Positions 1 to 6,485 of a stretch of DNA of 8,147 bases are shown here, piece after piece. The notes under the pieces are model-generated. The model did no database searches and was not told the origin of the DNA. It saw only the letters and a list, made by a program, of their open reading frames with translations. Position 1 is the stretch's first letter. Every line of letters starts with the position of its first letter. The position numbers and the translations under genes are program-made. The stretch comes from Bacillota bacterium (GTDB taxonomy: Bacteria; Bacillota; Clostridia; Oscillospirales; Ruminococcaceae), in assembly GCA_023458875.1 (NCBI GenBank), contig JAEWXO010000013.1:1-8147 (forward strand), given 5' to 3'.

Positions 1-210
1 TATCTGAGGCATACTGTCCTCAGTATCAAGTATAAGTCCCGCTCTTTTTCGTCCTCCGCGTCCGAACGGCACTATTACACGTACTCCACGGACGGCCGTT
101 TCATAAAGCTCCGGCGGAACAATATATGAAAACGGCTTGTCAAACGAATATGCAACATTATATACGGCAACAGCTGCCGTTCTGACATTGTCCGCCATAA
201 AACACTGCAT
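1..210 (-). CDS. priA: Primosomal protein N' (PriA), N-terminal fragment
   Basis: PriA is the DEAH-type helicase that restarts stalled replication forks. Only about the first 70 residues are present; the gene leaves the window at its left edge. The visible part matches the start of the 3'-DNA-binding domain: a short beta strand, then FDKPFSYIVPPEL, then GVRVIVPFGRGGRKRAGLIL, which parallels the FDY...P...G..V.VPFG pattern of PriA proteins. The ATG at 210 overlaps the rpoZ stop codon by one base (TAATG), so the start is probably translationally coupled. An in-frame ATG at 198 (MADNVRT) is an equally plausible start, and neither has a strong Shine-Dalgarno sequence. The helicase domains cannot be seen. 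It is the last visible gene of the yicC-remA-gmk-rpoZ operon. In Bacillus subtilis coaBC lies between rpoZ and priA; here it does not. Confidence 0.85.
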   Translation of the reverse strand, partial: MQCFMADNVRTAAVAVYNVAYSFDKPFSYIVPPELYETAVRGVRVIVPFGRGGRKRAGLILDTEDSMPQI

Positions 211-434
211 TATTTCTGCTGCTCTTCTTCATTTTCTTCTTCGGTACATTCAATGATTTTGTATTTTCCGCCTGCAAATTCTTCAACGGCTGTCTTAACT
301 GGCTTTTCTTTAAGGATTTCATTTTTATCATATAGCTCGTCGGCAATCTCTCTTGCTCTTTTTGCAACACCGATAACCAATGAATAGTAGCTTTCATTTT
401 TTGTAATAATCTGAGTAATAGCTGGTCTAAGCAT
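210..434 (-). CDS. rpoZ: DNA-directed RNA polymerase subunit omega
   Basis: Omega is the small RNA polymerase subunit that helps fold and hold the beta' subunit. The product is 74 residues, within the usual range of 65-90. It shows the family pattern: an N-terminal MLRPAITQII, then a helix with YYSLVIGVAKRAREIADE, matching the conserved Y.LV...AKRAR.I segment, then KPVKTAVEEFAGGKY. The tail is acidic, rich in Glu, and likely disordered. The start codon lies inside the end of gmk (8-base overlap), with a GAGGTG Shine-Dalgarno sequence about 7 bases upstream. The position directly after gmk is the standard Firmicutes arrangement. Expression most likely depends on the promoter ahead of yicC, since no separate promoter stands out. 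Confidence 0.93.
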   Translation of the reverse strand: MLRPAITQIITKNESYYSLVIGVAKRAREIADELYDKNEILKEKPVKTAVEEFAGGKYKIIECTEEENEEEQQK

Positions 435-1032
435 TATTTAACACCTCATCAATAAATTTTTTCTGGTTTTGTGATCTGAGCTTCTGTGAACATATAACTT
501 TTTTAAAGTCTTCAACTGCCTTGTCAAGATCTCCGTTTACTATTATATAATCATATTCATGTGCAAAGCTTATTTCATGTGTGGCCTCTGAAACACGCTG
601 ATTTATTATCTCCGCACTTTCAGTTCCTCTTTTTTTAAGTCTTCTTTTAAGCTCCTGTACTGACGGAGGCGCAATAAATATAAACACAGCATCAGGACAC
701 TTTTTCTTTATCTGCATTGCACCCTGAACTTCTATCTCGAGAATAACGTTTTTTCCTTCATCAAGCTTCTGGAAGACCTTGTCTCTTGGTGTTCCGTAAT
801 AATTTCCGCAATACTGTGCGTATTCAAGCATGCCATCATTGTCTATAAGATTTTCAAACTGCTCTTTTTTTAAAAAATGATAATTGACTCCGTCAGTTTC
901 ACCCTCTCTGGGCTGTCTGGTTGTAGCCGATACTGAATAATAAAACTCATCGCTCTTAAGTATTTCCGCGAGTATCGTTCCTTTTCCGCATCCTGACGGT
1001 GCAGAAACAACAATAAGAATGCCTTTACTCAT
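427..1032 (-). CDS. gmk: Guanylate kinase
   Basis: Catalyses GMP + ATP to GDP + ADP, an essential cytoplasmic step of GTP and dGTP supply and of recycling cyclic nucleotides. The protein is 201 residues from the ATG at 1032, the typical bacterial length. Visible motifs are the P-loop APSGCGKGT (residues 11-19), the GMP-binding segment SATTRQPREGETDGVNYHF, YYGTP, the ILEIEVQGA segment, and the lid region RLKKRGTES. The frame stays open upstream to 1158, but that stretch overlaps remA in another frame, has no family similarity and should not be used. ATGs at 1035 and 1041 are alternative starts; a GAGAGGAA Shine-Dalgarno sequence sits 7-10 bases before 1035/1032. It overlaps the remA stop codon by 8 bases and the rpoZ start by 8 bases, implying coupled translation. 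Confidence 0.96.
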   Translation of the reverse strand: MSKGILIVVSAPSGCGKGTILAEILKSDEFYYSVSATTRQPREGETDGVNYHFLKKEQFENLIDNDGMLEYAQYCGNYYGTPRDKVFQKLDEGKNVILEIEVQGAMQIKKKCPDAVFIFIAPPSVQELKRRLKKRGTESAEIINQRVSEATHEISFAHEYDYIIVNGDLDKAVEDFKKVICSQKLRSQNQKKFIDEVLNNA

Positions 1033-1282
1033 CATCTTCATTTCCTCTCTCATCATTACATCTGAGTGCAATAGTTTCAGGCTGCACAGCAGAAAGAATA
1101 ACATGATCGCTATCCATAACAAGAACCGACCTGGTCCTGCGGCCAAATGTTGCATCAATCAGCATTCCCTTATCTCTTGAATCCTGAACTATTCTTTTTA
1201 CCGGTGCTGATTCAGGACTTACAATAGAAATAAGCCTCGCTGACGAAACCATATTTCCATAACCGATGTTAATAAGCTTCAT
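1025..1282 (-). CDS. remA: RemA-like extracellular matrix regulator (DUF370)
   Basis: In B. subtilis RemA is a DNA-binding activator of biofilm matrix and osmoprotection genes; many Clostridia keep the gene beside gmk whether or not they form matrix. The 85-residue product starts MKLINIGYGNMVSSARLISIV and carries the family core DATFGRRTRSVLVMDSDHVILSAVQPETI. The acidic C-terminus (NDERGNEDDE) looks disordered. RemA assembles into rings that bind DNA through conserved arginines; the RR in GRRTRS fits that face. The start has a GAGG-type Shine-Dalgarno sequence about 11 bases upstream. It lies 21 bases after yicC and overlaps gmk by 8 bases. The family call is firm. Its targets in this organism cannot be read from the window. 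Confidence 0.92.
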   Translation of the reverse strand: MKLINIGYGNMVSSARLISIVSPESAPVKRIVQDSRDKGMLIDATFGRRTRSVLVMDSDHVILSAVQPETIALRCNDERGNEDDE

Positions 1283-1303
1283 TTTCCGATTAACCTCACA
1301 TGT

Positions 1304-2182
1304 TTATTCAATGTTTTGAATCTGTTCACGTATCTTTTCTATTTCGGACTTTATGTCTATAACAATTTTTGTTATATCAAGGCTCTGTGCTTTTGAGCCT
1401 ATTGTATTTGCTTCCCTGTTCATTTCCTGAACTATGAAATCAAGCTTGCGTCCGATAATATTTTCGTTAGCTATAAGATCCCTGAACTGAGAAATATGGC
1501 TTAACAATCTGACTGTCTCTTCATCAACTGCAGTTTTTTCTGAAAAAATTGCAGCTTCCGTCAAGATTCTCTGTTCGTCAATTGAACTGTCACCAAGGAT
1601 TTCAGAAAGCCTTGCGTATAATCTGTTCCTGTAGTTTTCTGTAATTTCCGGTGACCGCTTTTCAATCCGCTTTACCATCTTTTCAATAACCGAAAGCCTG
1701 CCGCACACATCAGCACTTAATTTCATTCCTTCACATTCTCTCATGCTGAGGAATTTTTCCGAAGCTGCTGCTGCAACCTGTTTTACGTCATTTAATATGC
1801 CGTCCTCATCATCTTCAGCCTTTGAAACATTAAACACATCAGGAAGGTTCATAATCTGCGATAGTGACAGATCATTCATAAGTCCAAGTATATTATTGGC
1901 TTCTTTGAGTGCATTTATATATCCCTGTGCTATAGATAAGTTTACATTAACAACAGTATCACAGGCTGCTTCATTTGTAATTGAAACCGTGAGCTCTGTC
2001 TTTCCCCGTGAAATGCTGCTATGTATAAGTTTTTTCAAAGGCTCTTCAATGTAGCTGTATGCTCTCGGAACCTTTACTGTAAGCTCACTGTATCTGTGAT
2101 TTACAGATTTTATTTCAATAAGAATGTCTCTGCCGTTTAAAACCATTCTTTCTCGCCCGAAGCCTGTCATGCTTCTTACCAT
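1304..2182 (-). CDS. yicC: YicC/YloC family endoribonuclease-like protein
   Basis: The YicC family (YloC in B. subtilis) has been linked to endoribonuclease activity and small-RNA turnover in enteric bacteria; its role in Clostridia is less clear. The 292-residue length equals that of the family. The N-terminus RSMTGFGRE is the near-invariant signature of the YicC-like N domain. The C-terminal DUF1732-type region contains GRKLDFIVQEMNREANTIGSKA and ends EKIREQIQNIE, as is usual for this family. The start ATG at 2182 has a strong GGAGGGG Shine-Dalgarno sequence with a 9-base spacer; a second ATG four codons in is less likely. It is the first gene of the minus-strand operon, read from the promoters at 2267-2303. 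Confidence 0.94.
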   Translation of the reverse strand: MVRSMTGFGRERMVLNGRDILIEIKSVNHRYSELTVKVPRAYSYIEEPLKKLIHSSISRGKTELTVSITNEAACDTVVNVNLSIAQGYINALKEANNILGLMNDLSLSQIMNLPDVFNVSKAEDDEDGILNDVKQVAAAASEKFLSMRECEGMKLSADVCGRLSVIEKMVKRIEKRSPEITENYRNRLYARLSEILGDSSIDEQRILTEAAIFSEKTAVDEETVRLLSHISQFRDLIANENIIGRKLDFIVQEMNREANTIGSKAQSLDITKIVIDIKSEIEKIREQIQNIE

Positions 2183-2266
2183 AATAAAAAACCCCTCCGG
2201 TCAGTCTCTGCAATCTGTCTGGATATTGTTATAAGAAAAATTTAACAATAAAACTCCAATTTACTC

Positions 2267-2303
2267 ATTATAATATTATATCACCCTATCGCCAATAAAT
2301 CAA
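2267..2303 (-). promoter_or_regulatory. Two overlapping sigma-A-type promoters for the yicC operon
   Basis: Two TATAAT boxes lie 8 bases apart on the minus strand. The first (2280-2275) is preceded by TG plus one base, an extended -10, and has TTGATT at 2303-2298 with a 17-base spacer. The second (2272-2267) has TTGGCG at 2295-2290, also with a 17-base spacer. Either would start transcription roughly 80-90 bases before the yicC ATG. Consensus matching only; the start sites are inferred. Confidence 0.65.
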
Positions 2304-2335
2304 GCTTTTTTAATCTCTAAACTTTTTTTACAGCA

Positions 2336-2364
2336 TTGACAATTTTCCTGCTACATATTATAAT
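2336..2364 (+). promoter_or_regulatory. Consensus sigma-A promoter for the aroB-aroA-aroC operon
   Basis: TTGACA at 2336-2341 and TATAAT at 2359-2364 are separated by exactly 17 bases, a full match to the vegetative consensus. A T-rich tract lies just upstream. Transcription would begin near 2371, leaving a leader of about 133 nt before aroB, long for a housekeeping operon. It points away from the yicC promoters, with about 33 bases between the two -35 regions. Confidence 0.75.
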
Positions 2365-2420
2365 TAATTTGTGTAGCCTAAAAATCTCATATAATTCGTA
2401 TATTATTGTCAGAACTACTG

Positions 2421-2440
2421 GATTTATGATGATTTATGAT
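2421..2440 (+). repeat. 10-bp perfect tandem duplication in the aroB leader
   Basis: GATTTATGAT occurs twice in direct succession. The two copies supply the ATG codons of the small leader ORF. An 8-bp inverted repeat, TTTGTGTA at 2368-2375 and TACACAAA at 2440-2447, brackets this part of the leader and could close a 64-nt loop in the RNA. Confidence 0.6.
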
Positions 2441-2476
2441 ACACAAAAAAAATATGAAAAGTATATATTTAACTGA
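2426..2476 (+). other. Candidate leader peptide ORF rich in aromatic residues
   Basis: A 16-codon reading frame, MMIYDTQKKYEKYIFN, lies wholly within the predicted 5' leader of the aro operon and ends 27 bases before the aroB ATG. Three codons are Tyr and one is Phe, end products of the pathway. The possible ribosome site (TGGA shortly before the ATGs) is weak. No terminator hairpin with a U-run follows it, so classical transcription attenuation is not evident; control at the level of aroB translation would be the alternative. AT-rich DNA yields Tyr, Phe, Lys and Ile codons by chance, so the reading frame is only a candidate. Confidence 0.25.
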
Positions 2477-2503
2477 TAAACAGGAAAGGAACAGGACCTA
2501 ATT

Positions 2504-3562
2504 ATGAAAAAAATCACCGTGAAAACGTCAGAATCATACGATGTTCTTATTGAACAGGGAATCCTCATGAAATGCGGCCGGATAATCGCAGATACTGTAA
2601 AAACACGATATGCTGCCCTTATAACTGATGATATCGTTGACAGACTGTATGCAGACACTGTTATAAAATCTCTTGAAGAATCAGGCTTTAAAATAAAAAA
2701 GTTTGTGTTTGCAAACGGAGAAACATCAAAATGCTCTGAAACCCTGAACAATATATATACTTTTCTTGCTGAAAATAATATTACGCGTACTGACTGCATA
2801 ATTGCACTCGGCGGAGGTGTTACCGGAGATATTTCAGGGTATGCAGCGGCTACCTATCTGCGTGGGATTAAATATATACAGATTCCTACTACACTTCTTG
2901 CACAGATTGACAGCTCTGTAGGCGGAAAAACAGCTGTAAATCTTCCTTGCGGCAAAAACCTTATCGGTGCGTTCAAGCAGCCTGCCGTTGTAATATGTGA
3001 CCCTCTTACATTAAAGACCCTTTCTGACAAAATAGTATCTGACGGAATGGCAGAAGCAATAAAATACGGTATGATACGCGACAGAAAACTGTTTGACATT
3101 ATTGCACAGCACAACCTTCAGAATTATTTTGATGTAGTTGATGATATTATCTTCAGTTGCGTTTCAATAAAAAGTGATATCGTAAAAAATGATGAGCATG
3201 ACCATGGCGAACGTATGCTCCTTAATTTTGGTCATACTCTTGGTCATTCAATAGAAAGCTATTTTAATTATAAAAAATACACACACGGAAGTGCGGTTTC
3301 TATGGGAATGTATCTTATAACCCAAAGATCTGCCGAGCTTTCATTGTGCAGTCATGAATTACTTTCTCTCCTTAAGAATGTTCTTCTTTCATACGAACTT
3401 CCGCTTATCCCGACTGCTGATTTAAAAGATCTTGTTCCTCTGTGCTGCAACGATAAAAAATGTGAATCAGAATCAATAAATATAATAATCTGCAGTGACA
3501 TCGGAACTTCATATATTAAAAAATTGCCTTTTTCAGAATTCTGCTCATTCATGGGCTTATAA
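2504..3562 (+). CDS. aroB: 3-dehydroquinate synthase
   Basis: Converts DAHP to 3-dehydroquinate, the second step of the shikimate pathway, using NAD and a divalent metal, in the cytoplasm. The 352-residue product is full length for the family. The NAD-binding region ALGGGVTGDISGYAAATYLRG starts near residue 101. PTTLLAQIDSSVGGKTAVN and GKNLIGAF follow (residues 128-156). The metal ligands are all visible: Glu184 in GMAEAIKYG, His244 in NFGHTLGHSIE and His261 in THGSAVSMGM, with the usual 17-residue spacing between the two His. Purine-rich Shine-Dalgarno sequences (AGGAAAGGA and a closer AGGA, 7 bases before the ATG) support the start at 2504. It is the first gene of the operon, reading from the consensus promoter at 2336-2364, with aroA only 13 bases downstream. 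Confidence 0.96.
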   Translation: MKKITVKTSESYDVLIEQGILMKCGRIIADTVKTRYAALITDDIVDRLYADTVIKSLEESGFKIKKFVFANGETSKCSETLNNIYTFLAENNITRTDCIIALGGGVTGDISGYAAATYLRGIKYIQIPTTLLAQIDSSVGGKTAVNLPCGKNLIGAFKQPAVVICDPLTLKTLSDKIVSDGMAEAIKYGMIRDRKLFDIIAQHNLQNYFDVVDDIIFSCVSIKSDIVKNDEHDHGERMLLNFGHTLGHSIESYFNYKKYTHGSAVSMGMYLITQRSAELSLCSHELLSLLKNVLLSYELPLIPTADLKDLVPLCCNDKKCESESINIIICSDIGTSYIKKLPFSEFCSFMGL

Positions 3563-3575
3563 ACGGAGGTAACAG

Positions 3576-4823
3576 ATGGACCTAAAAATAATTCCACATA
3601 AGCTTTCAGGTGATGTCAGTATTCCATCTTCCAAAAGCATTTCTCACCGTTGTCTTATTTGTGCGGCACTTGCTGACGGTGTTTCCGAAATAAAAAACAT
3701 CAGTATGTCAGAGGACATATATGCTACAATCAGTGCTCTTGAAACCCTTGGAGCCAAATTTGACATTGACAGGGATTCCATTACTGTAACAGGTATTTCA
3801 GTTGCAAGCAAGACAGCTGATATTGACTGCGGAGAAAGCGGATCAACACTCCGTTTTATTATTCCTGTTGCATGTGCACTCGGCACTAATTCTGTTTTTT
3901 CAGGACACGGACGCCTTCCTGAAAGACCGATTGACATTTACACCCGTGAGCTTTCTTCAAAGGGAATATCATTTTCCTATAACAATACAATGCCGTTTAC
4001 AGTCAGCGGTACCCTTTCAGGCGGTAATTTCTGCGTTGAAGGCAACGTATCATCACAGTTTATTACAGGGCTTATGCTCGCGCTTCCTTTATGCAGTCAG
4101 GATTCAAAAATCTGTCTTACCTCACCTCTCCAGTCAGAGCCTTATGTAGATATAACAATAGAATGTCTCCGAAAATTCGGAATAAATATAGAAAAAACGG
4201 AAAAAGGATATTTTATAAAAGGAAATCAAAAATATTCTCCTGCCGTATATACGGTTGAAGCAGATTTTTCACAGGCTGCATTTTTCATTGCCGCAAATTC
4301 CATAGGCAATAAAATCAATATTACAAATCTTCCTGATTATGACTGTTCCGCACAGGGAGATAAGAAAATCATTGAAATTGCTGAGCAATTATGTTATAAT
4401 AAAAACGCTGGCATCAATGATGATTTTTATATAAATGCATCTGATATTCCTGACCTTGTGCCTATACTTGCAGTTCTCTGTTCATTGTCAGAATGCCGTA
4501 CACATATCACAAATGCCGAAAGACTTAAAATAAAAGAAAGTGACCGTCTTGAGACAACAGCCCAAATGATCAGTAACCTCGGAGGAAACGTTGTCAAAAC
4601 AGAAAACGGACTTATCATTTCACCAATACGCTCTTTCAGTGGTGGAACAGTTGACAGTTATAACGATCATCGTATTGCAATGGCTGCAGCAATTGCAGCT
4701 TCCGCTTCAACAGAAGATGTTTATATTAAAAATTTTGACGCTATAAAAAAATCATATCCGGATTTTCTTTCGGACTACAAAAAATTAGGAGGAGCAGTGT
4801 ACAATGGCATCAGTTTGGAATAA
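3576..4823 (+). CDS. aroA: 3-phosphoshikimate 1-carboxyvinyltransferase (EPSP synthase)
   Basis: Joins phosphoenolpyruvate to shikimate-3-phosphate, the sixth step of the shikimate pathway and the target of glyphosate. The 415-residue protein is slightly shorter than the 427 of E. coli. Substrate-binding SSKSISHR (Lys20, Arg25) is intact. The PEP loop reads GESGSTLRF (residues 86-94): the glycine equivalent to E. coli Gly96 is kept, but Phe stands where E. coli has Pro101. Also visible are GRLPERPID (112-120), SSQFITGLMLALPL, Asp293 in DIPDLVP, Glu321 in KIKESDRLE, DHRIAMA (364-370) and the C-terminal KKSYPDF. A strong GGAGGT sits 5 bases before the ATG. The 3' end overlaps aroC by 20 bases, so translation of the two is likely coupled. 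Glyphosate behaviour cannot be predicted from this alone. Confidence 0.96.
   Translation: MDLKIIPHKLSGDVSIPSSKSISHRCLICAALADGVSEIKNISMSEDIYATISALETLGAKFDIDRDSITVTGISVASKTADIDCGESGSTLRFIIPVACALGTNSVFSGHGRLPERPIDIYTRELSSKGISFSYNNTMPFTVSGTLSGGNFCVEGNVSSQFITGLMLALPLCSQDSKICLTSPLQSEPYVDITIECLRKFGINIEKTEKGYFIKGNQKYSPAVYTVEADFSQAAFFIAANSIGNKINITNLPDYDCSAQGDKKIIEIAEQLCYNKNAGINDDFYINASDIPDLVPILAVLCSLSECRTHITNAERLKIKESDRLETTAQMISNLGGNVVKTENGLIISPIRSFSGGTVDSYNDHRIAMAAAIAASASTEDVYIKNFDAIKKSYPDFLSDYKKLGGAVYNGISLE
4372..4400 (+). promoter_or_regulatory. Candidate internal promoter within aroA
   Basis: TTGAAA at 4372-4377 and TATAAT at 4395-4400 are 17 bases apart, and the -10 is preceded by TG plus one base (extended -10). 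Transcription from about 4407 would yield a message carrying the end of aroA, then aroC and the DUF4364 gene. It lies in coding DNA, so a chance match is possible; pattern only. Confidence 0.35.
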
Positions 4824-5895
4824 TCGTATATCTATATCAATATTCGGAGAATCACATGGAGCTGCAATCGGAGTCGTAATCGACAATCTCCCGCCAGGTG
4901 AATATATAAGAACCGAAGAACTTAAAGCATTTCTTGCAAGACGCGCGCCTAAAAAGAACAAAACGTCCACACCGCGTTCAGAACAGGATCTTCCTCAGAT
5001 AATGTCAGGCATTTATAATAACAGAACTACAGGTACACCGTTATGTGCTTTTATACAGAACACGGACACACACTCAAACGACTACAATAACGTTAAAACT
5101 CTTGCAAGGCCGGGACATGCAGACTATACAGGTGCAAAACGCTATCAGGGTTTTAATGACGTACGCGGTGGCGGTCATTTTTCCGGAAGACTTACAGCTC
5201 CTCTTGTATTTGCCGGTGCTGTCTGTGCGCAGATTCTTGAAAGAAGAGGAATTTATACAGGCGCCCATATTGCGGAGATTCATAACATTAAAGATAAAAG
5301 CTTTAATTATACAGATATTAAACGTGATCAGATACTCAGTATCCGTAAAAAAGATTTTCCGGTTATCGACGATAATGCCGGTGAACTTATGATAAATGAT
5401 ATCGAAAAGGCCCACAATTCACTTGACTCCGTAGGCGGAATCATTGAATGTGCATGTATAAATATACCGTCAGGTATCGGTTCACCTATATTTGACGGGC
5501 TGGAAAATACAATTTCTCAGCTTGTATTCGGAATACCTGCTATAAAAGGAATCGAATTCGGTGCAGGCTTCAGATCAGCGCAGATGCTTGGAAGTCAGAA
5601 TAATGACGAATTTTATGTTGACGATCACGGACATGTTCTTACAAAAACAAACAATCACGGTGGCATTCTGGGAGGAATATCATCAGGAATGCCTCTTGTA
5701 TTCAGGGTTGCTGTAAAGCCTACACCATCTATTTCTCAGCCTCAGAATACTGTTGATTATACACAGCTTATGAATAACGTTATCACAATAAAAGGCAGAC
5801 ATGACCCATGTATAGTTCCTCGTGCAGTTCCATGCGTCGAGTCAGCTGCGAATATTGCAATTTTAAATCACATTCTTGATTATCCTAATTTTTAA
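4804..5895 (+). CDS. aroC: Chorismate synthase
   Basis: Converts EPSP to chorismate, the last common step to Phe, Tyr, Trp, folate and quinones, using reduced FMN as a catalytic cofactor. The 363-residue length is typical. Visible signatures are SIFGESHGAAIGVVIDNLPPG (catalytic-type His18), RPGHADYTGAKRY (His106), GGGHFSGRLTAP (FMN/substrate loop), SVGGIIEC, FGIPAIKGIEFG, NNHGGILGGISSGMP and, near the end, GRHDPCIVPRAVPCVES. The start at 4804 lies within the end of aroA (20-base overlap) and has AGGAGGAG 9 bases upstream, still inside aroA. No flavin-reductase domain is fused, so FMN reduction must come from elsewhere, as in other bacterial enzymes. A DUF4364 gene follows after 27 bases. Confidence 0.97.
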   Translation: MASVWNNRISISIFGESHGAAIGVVIDNLPPGEYIRTEELKAFLARRAPKKNKTSTPRSEQDLPQIMSGIYNNRTTGTPLCAFIQNTDTHSNDYNNVKTLARPGHADYTGAKRYQGFNDVRGGGHFSGRLTAPLVFAGAVCAQILERRGIYTGAHIAEIHNIKDKSFNYTDIKRDQILSIRKKDFPVIDDNAGELMINDIEKAHNSLDSVGGIIECACINIPSGIGSPIFDGLENTISQLVFGIPAIKGIEFGAGFRSAQMLGSQNNDEFYVDDHGHVLTKTNNHGGILGGISSGMPLVFRVAVKPTPSISQPQNTVDYTQLMNNVITIKGRHDPCIVPRAVPCVESAANIAILNHILDYPNF

Positions 5896-5922
5896 AAAGA
5901 ATTATTCCGGAGGAAATTCAAT

Positions 5923-6480
5923 ATGAATTATCAGCCTAATGATCTTAATTCTGTAAAAATACTGATCTGCTATCTCTTATATAATCTTGAAACGGAAATA
6001 GATTCAGAAGCACTTTATGACATTGCAGTAGAATCCGGCACTATAAATTACTTTTATTATAACGAAGCAATAGACGAATTAATAGTTAATGATACTATTT
6101 TATCAAATGTTGATGATGACGGACATCTCTTCTTTTCTCTGAGTGAAAAGGGAATTGAATTTGTACAGGATTTTTCTTCGTATGTACAGCGTTCATTCAG
6201 AGACAGGCTTATGTATTCAGCAATGCAGTACAAAGCAAAGCTTCTGAAAAACGCCATCCTTTCTCTGAAATACGAAAACTCCGAAAACGGCTGTAATCTT
6301 ATATGCAAAATTTCAGACAAGGACAAGCTTCTGGTTGATCTGAAATTATTTACCAAGTCACAGACTCAGGCAGAGCTTATAGGTGAAAAAATAAGCTCAG
6401 ACCCGTCAAAATTCTATTCAAATTTTATGGATTTTATCCTTTCTAAAAAGCCTCTTAATGATGACGAAGAAGAGTCCTGA
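5923..6480 (+). CDS. DUF4364 family protein, winged-helix-like
   Basis: A 185-residue cytoplasmic protein of unestablished function. I recognise the DUF4364 pattern known from Firmicutes: an N-terminal winged-helix-like region (about residues 8-80) with SVKILICYLLYNLETEIDSEAL, TINYFYYNEAIDELIVN, and a wing-like HLFFSLSEKGIEFVQ. An amphipathic helix (SSYVQRSFRDRLMYSAMQYKAKLLKNA) and a beta-rich C-terminal half ending in an acidic NDDEEES tail follow. There is no signal peptide or membrane segment. A GGAGGAA Shine-Dalgarno sequence 7 bases before the ATG fixes the start. It lies 27 bases after aroC and just before a strong terminator, so it is probably co-transcribed with the aro genes. A DNA-binding regulatory role is inferred from fold alone; no target is known. 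Confidence 0.8.
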   Translation: MNYQPNDLNSVKILICYLLYNLETEIDSEALYDIAVESGTINYFYYNEAIDELIVNDTILSNVDDDGHLFFSLSEKGIEFVQDFSSYVQRSFRDRLMYSAMQYKAKLLKNAILSLKYENSENGCNLICKISDKDKLLVDLKLFTKSQTQAELIGEKISSDPSKFYSNFMDFILSKKPLNDDEEES

Positions 6481-6485
6481 TTGTA

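Noticed and set aside
1033..1158. Upstream in-frame extension of gmk giving a 243-residue protein with a hydrophobic N-terminus
   Set aside because: It overlaps remA in another frame, lies far before the conserved start of guanylate kinases, and a proper Shine-Dalgarno sequence precedes the ATGs at 1032/1035.
2371..2503. T-box or other known riboswitch ahead of aroB
   Set aside because: The leader is too short and lacks a T-box sequence, a specifier stem and any terminator hairpin.
2854..3114. Minus-strand ORF inside aroB, and similar frames opposite aroA, aroC and yicC
   Set aside because: All lie wholly within well-supported genes, lack ribosome sites and show no recognisable motifs.
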